64,000 nt of DNA from Jacaranda mimosifolia. Taxonomy: Eukaryota; Streptophyta; Magnoliopsida; Lamiales; Bignoniaceae. The notes beneath the pieces are model-generated. The model searched no databases. It saw only the letters and a program-made list of their open reading frames with translations, and was not told the DNA's origin. The position numbers and the translations under genes were made by a program. The stretch covers positions 1,303,001 to 1,367,000 of the forward strand of contig CM032123.1 of assembly GCA_018894105.1 (NCBI GenBank). The letters are read 5' to 3'. Every line of letters begins with the position of its first letter. The first letter of the stretch is position 1. Shown piece after piece: positions 63,630-64,000 of this stretch.

Positions 63630-64000
63630 AAAACTGGAATTGTTTTTTATTTATTTTCCTTTTTCTTTTGTGCTTTTTCATGGTTTTGATGAATAAATTT
63701 TCTTTTTTTTTTTTGTTAAAGGATAAATGGATTTTTTTCTTTTTTTTTGTTTTTATTTTTACGGTTAGTGTGATAATTTTTAGGGCCCATGATAGGCCCC
63801 CACTTTTAGTAAAATGGGCTTTTTGAGGCCCTTAAAGCCCATTCAATCTCAACCTAAAGTCCATAGGCTGATAGGAGTAAAGTAGACGGATCAGAAAAAA
63901 TCAACACAATGTCAAACTTAGGGCTATCAATAGATTGAATTTTAATGCGAATTTGATTCGAATTTTAGGATTTTTATCTGATTAAAATATTTGATATATC
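63630..64000. other. window edge, no gene seen
   Basis: T-rich sequence is followed by repeated GGGCCC/AAGCCCA words near 63783-63843. These could be site II elements of a gene beyond the window or a repeat end. Nothing coding is supported. Confidence 0.3.

Noticed and set aside
63380..63631. minus-strand frame of 83 residues over RNA copy 2
   Set aside because: Not maintained in copy 1, and no recognisable domain. Base pairing explains the conservation better.

Overview
This is plant nuclear DNA, almost certainly from a eudicot. The genes are split by GT-AG introns with AT-rich intergenic DNA between them. They include chloroplast SecA2, ACC oxidase and a plant amino acid permease, and the spaces hold MITEs and a SINE. 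Nothing in the window fixes the species. Seven protein-coding genes can be assembled exon by exon, each with an open frame through every junction. All ORF-level calls below were read by eye, without searches.

Layout: (1) 0.6-2.5 kb, + strand, amino acid permease (480 aa). (2) 6.8-11.9 kb, - strand, auxilin-like J-domain clathrin-uncoating factor (496 aa). (3) 13.9-15.9 kb, - strand, KRTCAP2-type oligosaccharyltransferase subunit (117 aa), with a 5'-leader intron. (4) 20.7-29.4 kb, + strand, ubinuclein/HPC2 histone-chaperone subunit (746 aa). (5) 31.9-38.3 kb, + strand, PQBP1-type splicing factor with two WW domains (558 aa). (6) 39.5-49.4 kb, + strand, chloroplast SECA2 with 31 exons (1050 aa). 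(7) 57.6-59.3 kb, + strand, ACC oxidase of the ACO5-like type (315 aa). The genes act in unrelated pathways: amino acid uptake, endocytosis, ER glycosylation, chromatin, splicing, plastid protein translocation and ethylene synthesis. They are not a functional cluster. Their order does recall two related Arabidopsis chromosome 1 segments carrying AAP3, ACO5-type, UBN2 and UBN1, SECA2, auxilin-like genes.

The intergenic DNA is well structured. Four copies of a ~100 bp tRNA-related SINE are each bracketed by 12-16 bp target duplications. Two hAT-type MITEs carry exact 8 bp duplications. Tourist-like elements (TTA/TAA duplications) form at least two families, and a third MITE family ends in a long hairpin. 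The ACC oxidase gene has a 111 bp tandem duplication just upstream of its TATA box and a G-rich tract after its stop codon.

The most interesting part is 61.1-63.6 kb. Two related segments lie about 2 kb apart. Their open frames are not conserved, but both preserve the same set of RNA helices, including two-sided compensatory base changes. I read this as a tandemly duplicated, structured non-coding RNA gene that I cannot assign to a known family.
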